Shown piece after piece: positions 1 to 7,555 of a DNA stretch of 64,000 bases. Both the position numbers and the translations under genes were made by a program. Position 1 is the stretch's first letter, and each line of letters begins with the position of its first letter. The notes under the pieces were generated by a model that was not told where the DNA came from, made no database searches, and saw only the letters and a program-made list of their open reading frames with translations. Source of the stretch: Flaviflagellibacter deserti (GTDB taxonomy: Bacteria > Pseudomonadota > Alphaproteobacteria > Rhizobiales > Methylopilaceae); contig NZ_JBHSJF010000001.1 in the NCBI RefSeq assembly GCF_042652085.1, forward strand, positions 310,001-374,000, given 5' to 3'.

Positions 1-653
1 GCGAGGTCGGCGTCCAGCGACGTGATCGAGACGGCGACCCGCACCAGTCCTTCAGCCGCCATCGGCGCGAGGATGTCGATGTCGCGTGTCACAAGCGCCG
101 ATTTGGTCACGATCCCGACCGGATGCTTGGTCTTCGCCAGAACTTCGAGCACAGAACGGGTGATGCGGTGCTCGCGCTCGATGGGCTGGTAAGGATCGGT
201 GTTCGTCCCGAGTGCCATGGTCCTGACCTGATAGCCCGGGTGCGCCAACTCCTTTTCCAGAAGCTCGGCCGCGTTCGGCTTCACCGTCAGCCTGGTCTCG
301 AAATCGAGCCCCGGCGACAGGCCGAGATAGGAATGCGTCGGCCGGGCGAAGCAATAGACGCAGCCGTGCTCGCAGCCGCGATAGGGATTGATCGAGCGGT
401 CGAAGGAGATGTCCGGGGATTGATTGCGGGTAATGATCTTCCGCACCGCCTCGAACGAGATGTCCGTCTTGAATGGTGGCAGGTCGCCGAGGCTGTCCCA
501 GCCGTCGTCCTCCAGCGAACGGGAATATGGCTCGAACCGGCCGACCGAATTGGTCACGGCGCCTCTGCCGCGTCGGCGTTCGGCCGTCACACCGGGTCTG
601 GTCTCTGTAGTCTTCTCTGTCTCGTAGCTCAGTGTGCGTGCTGGATTCGCCAT
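1..653 (-). CDS. PA0069-family (SplB-like) radical SAM protein, 3' end cut by window edge
   Basis: Translating the minus strand from the ATG at 653 gives an open frame to the window edge (about 217 codons), so the C-terminus is missing. The radical SAM signature CxxxCxxC is visible at C94, C98 and C101 (CEHGCVYC), inside the block INPYRGCEHGC that is typical of COG1533 / PA0069-family proteins related to spore photoproduct lyase. A basic region around residues 23-31 precedes the domain. The Cys triad would bind a [4Fe-4S] cluster that cleaves S-adenosylmethionine; the substrate of this family is not established, and DNA repair is inferred from SplB relatedness. A perfect GAAC-N7-GAAC LexA-type box lies 23 nt upstream of the start, supporting an SOS role. 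Family assignment is confident, function is not. Confidence 0.9.
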   Translation of the reverse strand, partial: MANPARTLSYETEKTTETRPGVTAERRRGRGAVTNSVGRFEPYSRSLEDDGWDSLGDLPPFKTDISFEAVRKIITRNQSPDISFDRSINPYRGCEHGCVYCFARPTHSYLGLSPGLDFETRLTVKPNAAELLEKELAHPGYQVRTMALGTNTDPYQPIEREHRITRSVLEVLAKTKHPVGIVTKSALVTRDIDILAPMAAEGLVRVAVSITSLDADL

Positions 654-676
654 GGGAGAGCCTCTGTGCCACATAT

Positions 677-691
677 GAACAAAACAGGAAC
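677..691 (-). promoter_or_regulatory. LexA (SOS) box, GAAC-N7-GAAC, upstream of the radical SAM gene
   Basis: GAAC at 677-680 and GAAC at 688-691 are separated by exactly seven bases. Read on the minus strand this is GTTC-N7-GTTC, the LexA operator known from alphaproteobacteria. It lies between a possible -35 (TTGCTT) and -10 (CATATG) of a minus-strand promoter and 23 nt before the ATG at 653, so LexA binding would block that promoter. The divergent glycosyltransferase begins 72 nt away and could also be affected. Confidence 0.7.
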
Positions 692-763
692 AAATAAGCA
701 AGTGTTCCCATGCGACGAAGGAAAAGTTCTCATTTTCCTCAAGGTGCTGTAGAGCGAACGCCG

Positions 764-1447
764 ATGATCAGCGTTGTGATCCCGACACTTAACGACGAGG
801 AGGCACTCGTCGGTACTCTCGGTTCGCTCGTTTCGGCTGCCGCCGACGGGTCGGTCCGGGAAGTCATCGTCGTCGATGGCGGTTCGACCGACGGGACGCG
901 CGTCATCGCGGAGGGTTCTGGCTGCACCTTCATCAAGGGCCCGTTGCCGCGCGAGCAGCGGCTTTCAATCGGCACCCAAGCGGCCAAGGGGCCCTGGTTG
1001 ATGTTCCTCTCTCCGGGCGCGGAGATGGAGGAGGGCTGGTTCCGCGAGGCGCGCCAGTTCATCGAACGGGCGGAGCGGCAGGATTCGGTCCATAATCGCG
1101 CTGCCGTGTTCAAATTGGTCGTTGGCGAGCCGCGCGGTTTCCTTCGCGAATTGCCGGGCGCGATCCGCCGCTCGCTCTCGGCTCAGCCTGCCGGCCGTCA
1201 CGGCCTCCTCATCCACCGCGCGTTCTATTCGAAGATCGGCGGCTTCCGGCAGATCCCGGCCGTCGAATATGTCGATCTCGCCCGCCGGATTGGCCGTGGT
1301 CGCATGGTGCGGCTCCGCTCCAGCCTGTTCATTTCGCCGGCCGCGGCGGATGCCGCCGATCTCGGCCATGGAGCGCGGCGGCTGATCTCGTCCGGGCTGC
1401 TGGCGTTGCGCGTTCCGGCCAGCCTGGTCGGGCGCCTCTACGGCTAG
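764..1447 (+). CDS. family 2 glycosyltransferase, short form
   Basis: A 227-residue protein with a GT-A nucleotide-sugar fold: the N-terminal strand ISVVIPTLNDE is followed by VIVVDGGSTDGT, the classic GT2 pattern, with the metal-binding acidic motif replaced by SPGAEME near residue 90. The ATG at 764 is preferred over an upstream ATG at 710 because the GT2 domain begins immediately after it. The C-terminal third is basic and contains a moderately hydrophobic end (LLALRVPASLVG) that may touch the membrane. The acceptor is unknown. It sits divergently from the SOS-boxed radical SAM gene and convergent with moaB. Confidence 0.85.
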   Translation: MISVVIPTLNDEEALVGTLGSLVSAAADGSVREVIVVDGGSTDGTRVIAEGSGCTFIKGPLPREQRLSIGTQAAKGPWLMFLSPGAEMEEGWFREARQFIERAERQDSVHNRAAVFKLVVGEPRGFLRELPGAIRRSLSAQPAGRHGLLIHRAFYSKIGGFRQIPAVEYVDLARRIGRGRMVRLRSSLFISPAAADAADLGHGARRLISSGLLALRVPASLVGRLYG

Positions 1448-1452
1448 CCCCA

Positions 1453-1501
1453 CCCTCTCCCGTTTACGGAAGAGGACGACTCGAAAATAAACGGGAGAGG
1501 G
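1453..1501. repeat. intergenic inverted repeat, probable degenerate copy of the 65-bp palindromic element
   Basis: A perfect 14-bp inverted repeat (1453-1466 with 1488-1501; arm CCCTCTCCCGTTTA) with a 21-nt loop lies between the convergent glycosyltransferase and moaB genes. The left arm and loop, ending in GACTCG, resemble the first half of the repeats at 21246 and 21675. It may act as a bidirectional terminator, though there is no clear T tract. Confidence 0.6.
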
Positions 1502-1504
1502 GAA

Positions 1505-2053
1505 TCAGCCTTTCTTCCGTTTCAGGTGCTCGTCGAGCCGGGGCGCAATCTCGACGAAATTGCAGGGCACGGAACGGTAATCGAGCTGGCTTTGCAGGAT
1601 GCCGTCCCAGGCGTCGCGGCAGGCGCCGGGGGAGCCCGGAAGCGCGAAGATGAACGTCCCGCCGGCAACCCCGGCCGTCGCCCGTGATTGGACGGTCGAG
1701 ACCCCGATTTTCTGGAATGAGATTTGGTGGAAAATGGTCGAGAAGCCGTCCATGCGCTTCTCGAATAAAGGTTCCAGCGCTTCCGGCGTGACGTCGCGCC
1801 CGGTGAAACCGGTTCCGCCGGTGGTGATGACCACGTCGACGCCGGAATCGGCGATCCAACCCGAAACCTTGGCGCGGATCGTCTCGGTCTCGTCCGGCAC
1901 GATGGCCCGGTCGGCGAGCACGTGGCCCGCTCCGGTCAATCGCTCGGCGAGCGTGTTTCCGGACTTGTCATCCTCCAGGCCACGCGTATCCGATACGGTG
2001 AGCACAGCGATCTTGAGGGGGATGAAGGGGCGGCTTTCGTCGATGCGCGACAT
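1505..2053 (-). CDS. moaB: molybdenum cofactor biosynthesis protein MoaB / Mog-type
   Basis: A 182-residue protein of normal MoaB length, with the MPT-binding motif TTGGTG (in VVITTGGTGFTGRDVTPEA) and the C-terminal LPGSPGAC motif that contact molybdopterin. MoaB/Mog proteins adenylylate molybdopterin before molybdate insertion in the cytoplasm, though bacterial MoaB paralogues are not all active. No other moa or mob genes are nearby. It is transcribed away from the unknown membrane-protein gene and converges with the glycosyltransferase across the palindrome at 1453. The start MSRIDESRPFIPLKIAVLTVSD is typical of the family. Confidence 0.93.
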   Translation of the reverse strand: MSRIDESRPFIPLKIAVLTVSDTRGLEDDKSGNTLAERLTGAGHVLADRAIVPDETETIRAKVSGWIADSGVDVVITTGGTGFTGRDVTPEALEPLFEKRMDGFSTIFHQISFQKIGVSTVQSRATAGVAGGTFIFALPGSPGACRDAWDGILQSQLDYRSVPCNFVEIAPRLDEHLKRKKG

Positions 2054-2152
2054 GGGGATCTCCGTTGCAGCTAGATGGCAGCCCGCGCGCGCTTTCTCAA
2101 TGGCTTGGACCCGAAGCCTGACGTCCGCGTTTTAGCGGCAGGAGGATATTGC

Positions 2153-3223
2153 TTGGGAAGACTACTTTGGGGGGCCCTGTTCCTCAGCGCTCTGATACTG
2201 GGCGCGATGGTGCTCACCGAGGCGGAAGTTCCGCTTGAGCCGGAGGAGGCAATCCAGCGCGAGCTGAACGAGAAGGTCACCCAGCAGGCAATCGAGGAGA
2301 AGATCGAGGCGGCGCTCGCGCGAAACGATGTCGAGGACGCGCGGATGTATGTCGATCTCGGTCTCGAAATGCACCGGCCGATCAGGAAAGAACTGATCGA
2401 CCGCGTCGAAGCCGCCGAACAGCCGACTGCAGCCGCCGAGCGCGGCGCGATGGAGTTCGGCACGTCGTTCATCACTGGGGAGGGCACATCGATCGCCGGG
2501 CTGGCCGGGGCGACCGCCTCCGACTTTACCGTCGTGGGCGATGTTCGCGACATCATCCAGGAAGGCGGGCTGATGATCTCGGGCCGGCCTTACGACGAAC
2601 TGATGCTCGGTCTCGCGACGGTCGGCCTCGCGGCCACCGGCGCGACCGTCGCCACCGGCGGTCTGGGCGCACCTGCGAAGATCGGCATCTCGCTGTTCAA
2701 GGCGGCACGCCGTGCCGGAACATTGACCGCCGAACTCGGCGTTGCCGTCGGCCGGGCCGTGCGGCAGGCGGTCGATTTCGGCGAGCTTGGCGGCATGCTC
2801 CGCGCCGCCGCGACCTTCGACAATGCTGCCGTTCGAGATGCGGCCTCCGTCGCGGTTCGCCGTGCCTCCACCGGAAGTCTCGCCCGCATGCTCGGCGACG
2901 CGCGGCATATCAACGATATCGCCGGACCTGCCGAGACGGTGCGCCTGCTGAAATATGCGAAGTCCCCCGAGGAGCTTTCCGATCTCGCGCGGCTGTCGAC
3001 GCGCTTCGGGAAATCGACGCGCGGCGTGGTCGAACTCACCGGGCGGACCAGCCTGCGTGCGTTCAAGCAGGGCGTGCGGATCATGGCCGTCATCATCGAA
3101 AATCTGTTCGCCTTCATCGGCTGGTTCGCCAGCCTCATCGGCATGATGCTGACGCGCGGCGTCTGGCGTTTTTCGCGTCGGCGGCGGAGAGTGCGTGCCG
3201 TGAACCGTACCGAACCTGCATGA
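2153..3223 (+). CDS. uncharacterised Ala-rich membrane protein
   Basis: I do not recognise this 356-residue protein. A TTG start at 2153 is preferred because AGGAGG at 2140-2145 lies an ideal 7 nt upstream; an in-frame ATG at 2075 would add 26 residues. An N-terminal membrane anchor (about residues 3-22) is followed by a charged, helical, Glu-rich segment (about 27-95). Then comes a Gly/Ala-rich block (GDVRDII ... ATVGLAATGATVATGGLG), long amphipathic helices, a second hydrophobic span near residues 312-335 and an Arg-rich tail (RRRRRVRA). Its last four bases overlap the RhtB-type gene (ATGA), so the two are probably co-translated. The Gly-rich part recalls pre-toxin modules, which is only an impression. 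Confidence 0.75.
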   Translation: MGRLLWGALFLSALILGAMVLTEAEVPLEPEEAIQRELNEKVTQQAIEEKIEAALARNDVEDARMYVDLGLEMHRPIRKELIDRVEAAEQPTAAAERGAMEFGTSFITGEGTSIAGLAGATASDFTVVGDVRDIIQEGGLMISGRPYDELMLGLATVGLAATGATVATGGLGAPAKIGISLFKAARRAGTLTAELGVAVGRAVRQAVDFGELGGMLRAAATFDNAAVRDAASVAVRRASTGSLARMLGDARHINDIAGPAETVRLLKYAKSPEELSDLARLSTRFGKSTRGVVELTGRTSLRAFKQGVRIMAVIIENLFAFIGWFASLIGMMLTRGVWRFSRRRRRVRAVNRTEPA

Positions 3224-3843
3224 CGATCACCGCATCGCTTCTCGCTTATCTCGCCGCCGCCAGCCTTCTTACGATCACGCCCGGCGTCGACTCCGCACTC
3301 GTCCTCCGCGCCGCGACCGTCGAGGGCACGCGGCAGGCGACAATGGGTGCGCTCGGCATCAATCTGGGCTGTCTGTTCTGGGGCATCGCGGTGGCGCTCG
3401 GGCTGGGCGCACTGATCGTCACCTCGCCGGCCGCCTATGAGGTTCTGACCTGGCTCGGCGCGGGATATCTCGTATGGCTCGGCGTGCAGCTATTCTTCAG
3501 CCCGCGCCGCCATCTCGTGAACGAAAGCGGTGAAACCGGCAGCGGCCGCTTCGCCTGGTTCTGGCGCGGCCTGTTCGGCAATCTGCTCAATCCGAAGGTC
3601 GGCGTGTTCTACGTGTCGTTCCTGCCGCAATTCGTGCCGCAGGGTGTCGCTGTCGCGCCGTATACGCTGCTGCTCGCGCTGATCCACATCGCGCTTGGGC
3701 TTATCTGGTGCGCGCTCCTGATCGTCGCAACGCGCCCGCTCGGCCGCGCGCTCCGGCGGCCGAAGGTGATCGCCTTCCTGGACCGGCTCACGGGCACGGT
3801 CTTCATCGGCTTCGGCGTAAAGCTCGCTTTGTCAGCTCGTTAA
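3220..3843 (+). CDS. LysE/RhtB-family amino-acid exporter
   Basis: A 207-residue protein with about six transmembrane helices and the RhtB hallmarks: an N-terminal LTITPGVDSALVLR motif (the family's TPGPD site), a Gly-rich second helix (GALGINLGCLFWG) and NLLNPKVGVFYVSFLPQF in the fourth. Members export homoserine, threonine, leucine or related amino acids across the inner membrane; the substrate here cannot be told. It overlaps the upstream unknown membrane gene by ATGA and ends tail-to-tail with the metalloprotease gene, the two stop codons sharing the TTAA at 3840-3843. Confidence 0.9.
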   Translation: MTITASLLAYLAAASLLTITPGVDSALVLRAATVEGTRQATMGALGINLGCLFWGIAVALGLGALIVTSPAAYEVLTWLGAGYLVWLGVQLFFSPRRHLVNESGETGSGRFAWFWRGLFGNLLNPKVGVFYVSFLPQFVPQGVAVAPYTLLLALIHIALGLIWCALLIVATRPLGRALRRPKVIAFLDRLTGTVFIGFGVKLALSAR

Positions 3844-4703
3844 AGCTGTTGCGCCGCGAACGTATTGCAGGCCCGAACCTGGCCTGCGTCGAAACCGGTC
3901 TTGAACCAGCGCACGCGCTGCGCGGACGAGCCATGGGTGAAGCTGTCCGGCACGACGCGCCCCTGTGACTGGCGCTGAAGCCTGTCGTCGCCGATCGCGG
4001 TCGCGGCGTTCAGCGCTTCCTCGATATCGCCCGGCTCGAGCGACTTCTTGGAACGCGCCGCCCAGACACCCGCGAAGCAGTCGGCCTGCAATTCGAGGCG
4101 CACCGAAAGCTGGTTGGCCTCTACCGGCGACGACCGTTCGCGCTCCTGGCTCACGCGCGGCAGGATGCCGAGCAGGTTCTGGACGTGATGGCCGACCTCA
4201 TGCGCGATGACATAGGCCGAGGCGAAGTCGCCCGGCGAGTTGAAGCGCTGCTCCATCTCGCGGAAGAAGCTCGTGTCGAGATAAACGCGCCGGTCCGGGG
4301 GGCAGTAGAACGGACCCATCGCCGACTGGCCCATGCCGCAAGCGGTCTGTGTCGCGCCGCTATAGAGGACGAGGCGCGGCTGCTGATAGGTCTGGCCATT
4401 CTGCTTGAAAATGTCGCCCCAGACGTCCTCGGTCGAGCCGAGGATCGCGGCGACAAATTTGCCGATCTCGTCCTTCGGCGTGCCGTCGGTGCCTTCAACC
4501 TGCCGGCTCTGGCCGCCACCCTGGACCATTTCGAGGCCGCCGAGGATGAGGCGCGGATCGAGGCCGGTCGCCCAGGAGAGCAGGCCGACAATGATCAGAC
4601 CGCCGATGCCGATACCGCCGGCACCGCCCATCCGGAAACCGCCGCCGCCCGAACCGCGGCGATCCTCGATGTTCTCGCTTTCCCGAAGATCACCCCAGCG
4701 CAT
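3840..4703 (-). CDS. YpfJ-family neutral zinc metallopeptidase
   Basis: A 287-residue membrane-anchored protein. The ATG at 4703 (MRWGDLRESENIEDRRG) is chosen because that opening is highly typical of the YpfJ/KPN_02809 family. A Gly-rich stretch and a single membrane helix (about residues 29-45) are followed by the extracytoplasmic domain with the zinc site HEVGHH (H168, E169, H172) and a downstream ELQADCFAG helix that supplies the third ligand region. Paired cysteines (in ACGMG and YCPPDRR) may form a disulphide. The physiological substrate of the family is unknown. It converges with the RhtB-type exporter with overlapping stop codons. Confidence 0.9.
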   Translation of the reverse strand: MRWGDLRESENIEDRRGSGGGGFRMGGAGGIGIGGLIIVGLLSWATGLDPRLILGGLEMVQGGGQSRQVEGTDGTPKDEIGKFVAAILGSTEDVWGDIFKQNGQTYQQPRLVLYSGATQTACGMGQSAMGPFYCPPDRRVYLDTSFFREMEQRFNSPGDFASAYVIAHEVGHHVQNLLGILPRVSQERERSSPVEANQLSVRLELQADCFAGVWAARSKKSLEPGDIEEALNAATAIGDDRLQRQSQGRVVPDSFTHGSSAQRVRWFKTGFDAGQVRACNTFAAQQL

Positions 4704-4777
4704 GACGTTTCCTCTCAAGCCTGACCGCCGATGGAAAGAACGCGGCGGACGGCATCCGGTTCACCCGGCGAGGGACG

Positions 4778-5785
4778 TCAGTGGTAGCCACCCTCGCCAT
4801 GCACGATCCTGCCACGGAAGGTCCAGTACACGAAGACCGTGTAGCCCAGAACCATCGGCAGCAGGAACAAGGTTCCGATAAGAAGGAAGATTTGTGACTC
4901 CGGTGCGGCGGCCGTGTCCCAGAAGGTCAGGTGCGGCGGAACCAGATAAGGCACGGTCGAGACGACGAGGCCAGCATAGCAGAGGAGGAAGAGGAGGATC
5001 GTCCCGACAAAGGGAAGCGCGTCGTGCCCACTTTTCAACCAGCGAAGGATGAGGAGCGCGACGACAGCCACGAGTGTCGGCACCGGCCAGAGGAAATAAA
5101 AGTTTGGCAGGCTGAACCAGCGCTCGGCGATGCGAGGTACCGAATAGGGGGTCCACGCGCTGACGATCGCCATGCCGAGCAGGACGATGACGAGCAGGGC
5201 AGGCGCCATCTTGCGTCCGAGATCGTGGGCGGGACCGCTGGTCCGCATGACGAGCCAGGTCGCGCCGAGCAGTGCGTAGCCCGCGACGACGGCGACCCCC
5301 GTGAGGACCGAAAATGGCGTCAGCCAGTCGAAGGCGCCGCCGGCATATTGGCCGTCCACGACATTCACGCCCTGGATCAGGCCGCCGAGGATGATGCCCT
5401 GCATGAAGGCGGCGATGGTCGAGCCGGCGTTGAACGCAAGATCCCAGTGCCAGTGGTCGGGCTTCGCCACCCAGCGAAACTCGAACGAGACGCCGCGGAA
5501 GACAAGGGCCAGCAGCATGATGATCATCGGCAGGTAGAAGGCCGGCATGATGATCGCGTAGGCCTTCGGGAAGGCGACCCAGAGGCCGCCGCCGCCCAGC
5601 ACCAGCCAGGTTTCGTTGCCGTCCCAGAACGGCGCGACCGAGTTCATCATCACGTCGCGGTCGGCTTCCTTCCGGGTGAACGGGAAGAGGATGCCGAGCC
5701 CGAGGTCAAAGCCGTCGAGCAGGACATACATCGCGACGGCGGTGCCGATCAGGCCGGCCCAGATGACGGGGAGATACCATTCCAT
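4778..5785 (-). CDS. cydB: cytochrome bd-type quinol oxidase subunit II (CydB/CioB)
   Basis: A 335-residue integral membrane protein with the CydB start MEWYLPVIWAGLIGTAVAMY, the conserved VLLDGFDLGLGIL motif and NSVAPFWDGNETWLV. The frame stays open upstream, but the ATG at 5785 is the family start and lies 2 nt after the cydA stop codon. CydB forms the heterodimer with CydA that oxidises ubiquinol and reduces oxygen to water at the inner membrane. No cydX-like small gene fits the short space downstream, and no cydDC genes are in the window. Confidence 0.96.
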   Translation of the reverse strand: MEWYLPVIWAGLIGTAVAMYVLLDGFDLGLGILFPFTRKEADRDVMMNSVAPFWDGNETWLVLGGGGLWVAFPKAYAIIMPAFYLPMIIMLLALVFRGVSFEFRWVAKPDHWHWDLAFNAGSTIAAFMQGIILGGLIQGVNVVDGQYAGGAFDWLTPFSVLTGVAVVAGYALLGATWLVMRTSGPAHDLGRKMAPALLVIVLLGMAIVSAWTPYSVPRIAERWFSLPNFYFLWPVPTLVAVVALLILRWLKSGHDALPFVGTILLFLLCYAGLVVSTVPYLVPPHLTFWDTAAAPESQIFLLIGTLFLLPMVLGYTVFVYWTFRGRIVHGEGGYH

Positions 5786-5787
5786 GG

Positions 5788-7197
5788 TCAGGCTCCCTGA
5801 TTGACGTGCTTGCCGGTGGCTTCGCGGGTCGCGTCCTCGGCGGCCGAGAGCGGCCGGTTCGGCACGCCGTCCGGCGGGTCGGCGGCAGCGCCTCCGGGTC
5901 CCTTCGCGATCAGGCGGTTGATGTAATAGACGCCCATCGCGAACACGATGCCGTAGACGAAGACGAACAGGATGAGGGTGCCGAGCACGCTCGCTCCGGG
6001 CACCGGCGAAATGCCGTCGGCTGTGCGGAGCAGGCCATAGACCAGATAGGGCTGGCGGCCCTGCTCGGTGACCATCCAGCCCGCGAGGATCGCGATGAAC
6101 CCGAGCGGCCACATGTACGAGACCGACTTCAGATACCACAGGGTCTCGAACAGGCGCCGCTTCCAGAGAAGGAACGCGCCGACCAGCCCCGTCGCGATCA
6201 GCAGCAGGCCGATGCCGACCATCAGCCGGAACATGAAGAACACATTGGCGACCGGGGGCCGGTTCTCCGGCGGCACGTCCTTCAGGCCGGCATATTTGCC
6301 GTCCAAGGTGTGGGTCAGCAGCAGCGAGCCGAGATGGGGCACAGCGATCTCGAAATGATTCTTCTCGGCGTTCTGGTCCGGGATGCCGAAGAGGATGAGG
6401 TCGCCCTCGTCATTGCTGTCCCAGCGGCCTTCCATCGCCGCGACCTTGATCGGCTGGTGCTCCAGCGTGTTCAGGCCGTGCTGGTCGCCGATGAAGAGCT
6501 GCAGCGGCGCGGTGATGGCGATCATGCCAACCGCCATGCGCAGCATGGTCTTGGCTTCCTCGATATGCTTGCCGGCGAGGAGATGCCGGGCGCCGACTGC
6601 GAGCACCACGACCGCTGTGGTGAGGTAGGCGGCCGTTACCATGTGCGCGAAACGGAACGGGAAGCTCGGATTGAAGATGATCTCGATCCAGTCGACCGGG
6701 AATGCGATGCCGTTCCTGATCTCGTGACCGGTCGGGGTCTGCATCCAGCTGTTCGCGGACAGGATCCAGAAGGCTGAGGTCGCGGTGCCTATCGCGACCA
6801 AGCCCGAAGAAAGGGTCAGCAGCCATGGCGGTACGCGGTTCCAGCCGAACAGCATGATGCCGAGGAAAGTCGCCTCCAGATAAAAGGCGGTGAGTACCTC
6901 GTAGCCGATCAGCGGCCCGATGACGTTGCCGGAGAATTCGGAGAAGCGGCTCCAGTTCGTACCGAACTGGTAGCTCAGCACGATGCCCGACACGACGCCC
7001 ATGGCGAACGAAACTGCGAAGATCTTGGTCCAGAACCGGGCCAGTCGGTGGAATTTCTCGTCGTCGGTTTTCAGCCACAGGCATAGCAGCACCGTGATAA
7101 AGGCGGAGAGCCCAATCGTGAATGCTGGAAAGATGATGTGGAACGAGATCGTGAACGCGAACTGGATACGCGCGAGCAGGACGGGATCGAGATCCAT
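5788..7197 (-). CDS. cydA: cytochrome bd-type quinol oxidase subunit I (CydA/CioA, short Q-loop)
   Basis: A 469-residue subunit carrying the haem b595 ligand H20 (FTISFHIIFP), the second conserved histidine in FPFRFAHMV, and the quinol-site block GDQHG...QPIKVAAMEGRW. The periplasmic Q-loop after this block is short, which places it with the CioA / cyanide-insensitive type rather than E. coli long-loop CydA. A GRQPYLVYG motif follows in a late helix. The C-terminus is hydrophilic and Ala/Pro-rich. It leads a two-gene operon with cydB. No FNR-type site was found in its upstream region. Confidence 0.96.
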   Translation of the reverse strand: MDLDPVLLARIQFAFTISFHIIFPAFTIGLSAFITVLLCLWLKTDDEKFHRLARFWTKIFAVSFAMGVVSGIVLSYQFGTNWSRFSEFSGNVIGPLIGYEVLTAFYLEATFLGIMLFGWNRVPPWLLTLSSGLVAIGTATSAFWILSANSWMQTPTGHEIRNGIAFPVDWIEIIFNPSFPFRFAHMVTAAYLTTAVVVLAVGARHLLAGKHIEEAKTMLRMAVGMIAITAPLQLFIGDQHGLNTLEHQPIKVAAMEGRWDSNDEGDLILFGIPDQNAEKNHFEIAVPHLGSLLLTHTLDGKYAGLKDVPPENRPPVANVFFMFRLMVGIGLLLIATGLVGAFLLWKRRLFETLWYLKSVSYMWPLGFIAILAGWMVTEQGRQPYLVYGLLRTADGISPVPGASVLGTLILFVFVYGIVFAMGVYYINRLIAKGPGGAAADPPDGVPNRPLSAAEDATREATGKHVNQGA

Positions 7198-7555
7198 CGC
7201 CTGGGCCTCCGAGGCTTGATGCGTCCGGTAAGCTTACGCCCGCAGCTTGCTCTGTTGAATGACTACAATCAATGACATGGGGCCGCGCGGCGTGTCCGCG
7301 CGCGGCGCTTTGGCCGACGCGGCGATCCAGTCTGCCGATCCAACCCATTGTCGTTGGATATGATTTCAGCGGTCGTTGACAGCCGCTCGGCGGTTTTGCT
7401 CAATATTCGACAGGCCCGTGCAGCCTGTCGCTCGCGCCCTTCGGGGAATGGCGAATGCATGATTCTCAAGCTGGTTTCCCCCTTTGCCTCGGGCGGACCT
7501 GTCGGCAATGCGAGCACTGACCCTATCGGTTCGCCTGCAGCAGAGAGGTTGAACC
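7198..7555. promoter_or_regulatory. intergenic region between divergent cydA and the Glyoxalase_8-type gene
   Basis: No convincing gene lies in these 358 bases. A perfect 10-bp palindrome GTAAGCTTAC at 7228-7237 sits 30 nt before cydA. A GC-rich imperfect hairpin spans 7282-7306. A TTGACA at 7376-7381 is a possible -35 for the rightward gene, with an AT-rich CAATAT at 7401-7406 at a long 19-nt spacing. The regulators are unknown. Confidence 0.4.

Noticed and set aside
4931..6777. Long open frames on the plus strand opposite cydA and cydB
   Set aside because: They are high-GC shadows: the products are Arg/Asp/Glu/His-rich without any domain, while the minus-strand frames are unmistakable oxidase subunits.
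7254..7271. Possible FNR-like site (TTGAA...ATCAA) upstream of cydA
   Set aside because: The half-sites are eight bases apart rather than four and the dyad is imperfect, so it does not match TTGAT-N4-ATCAA.
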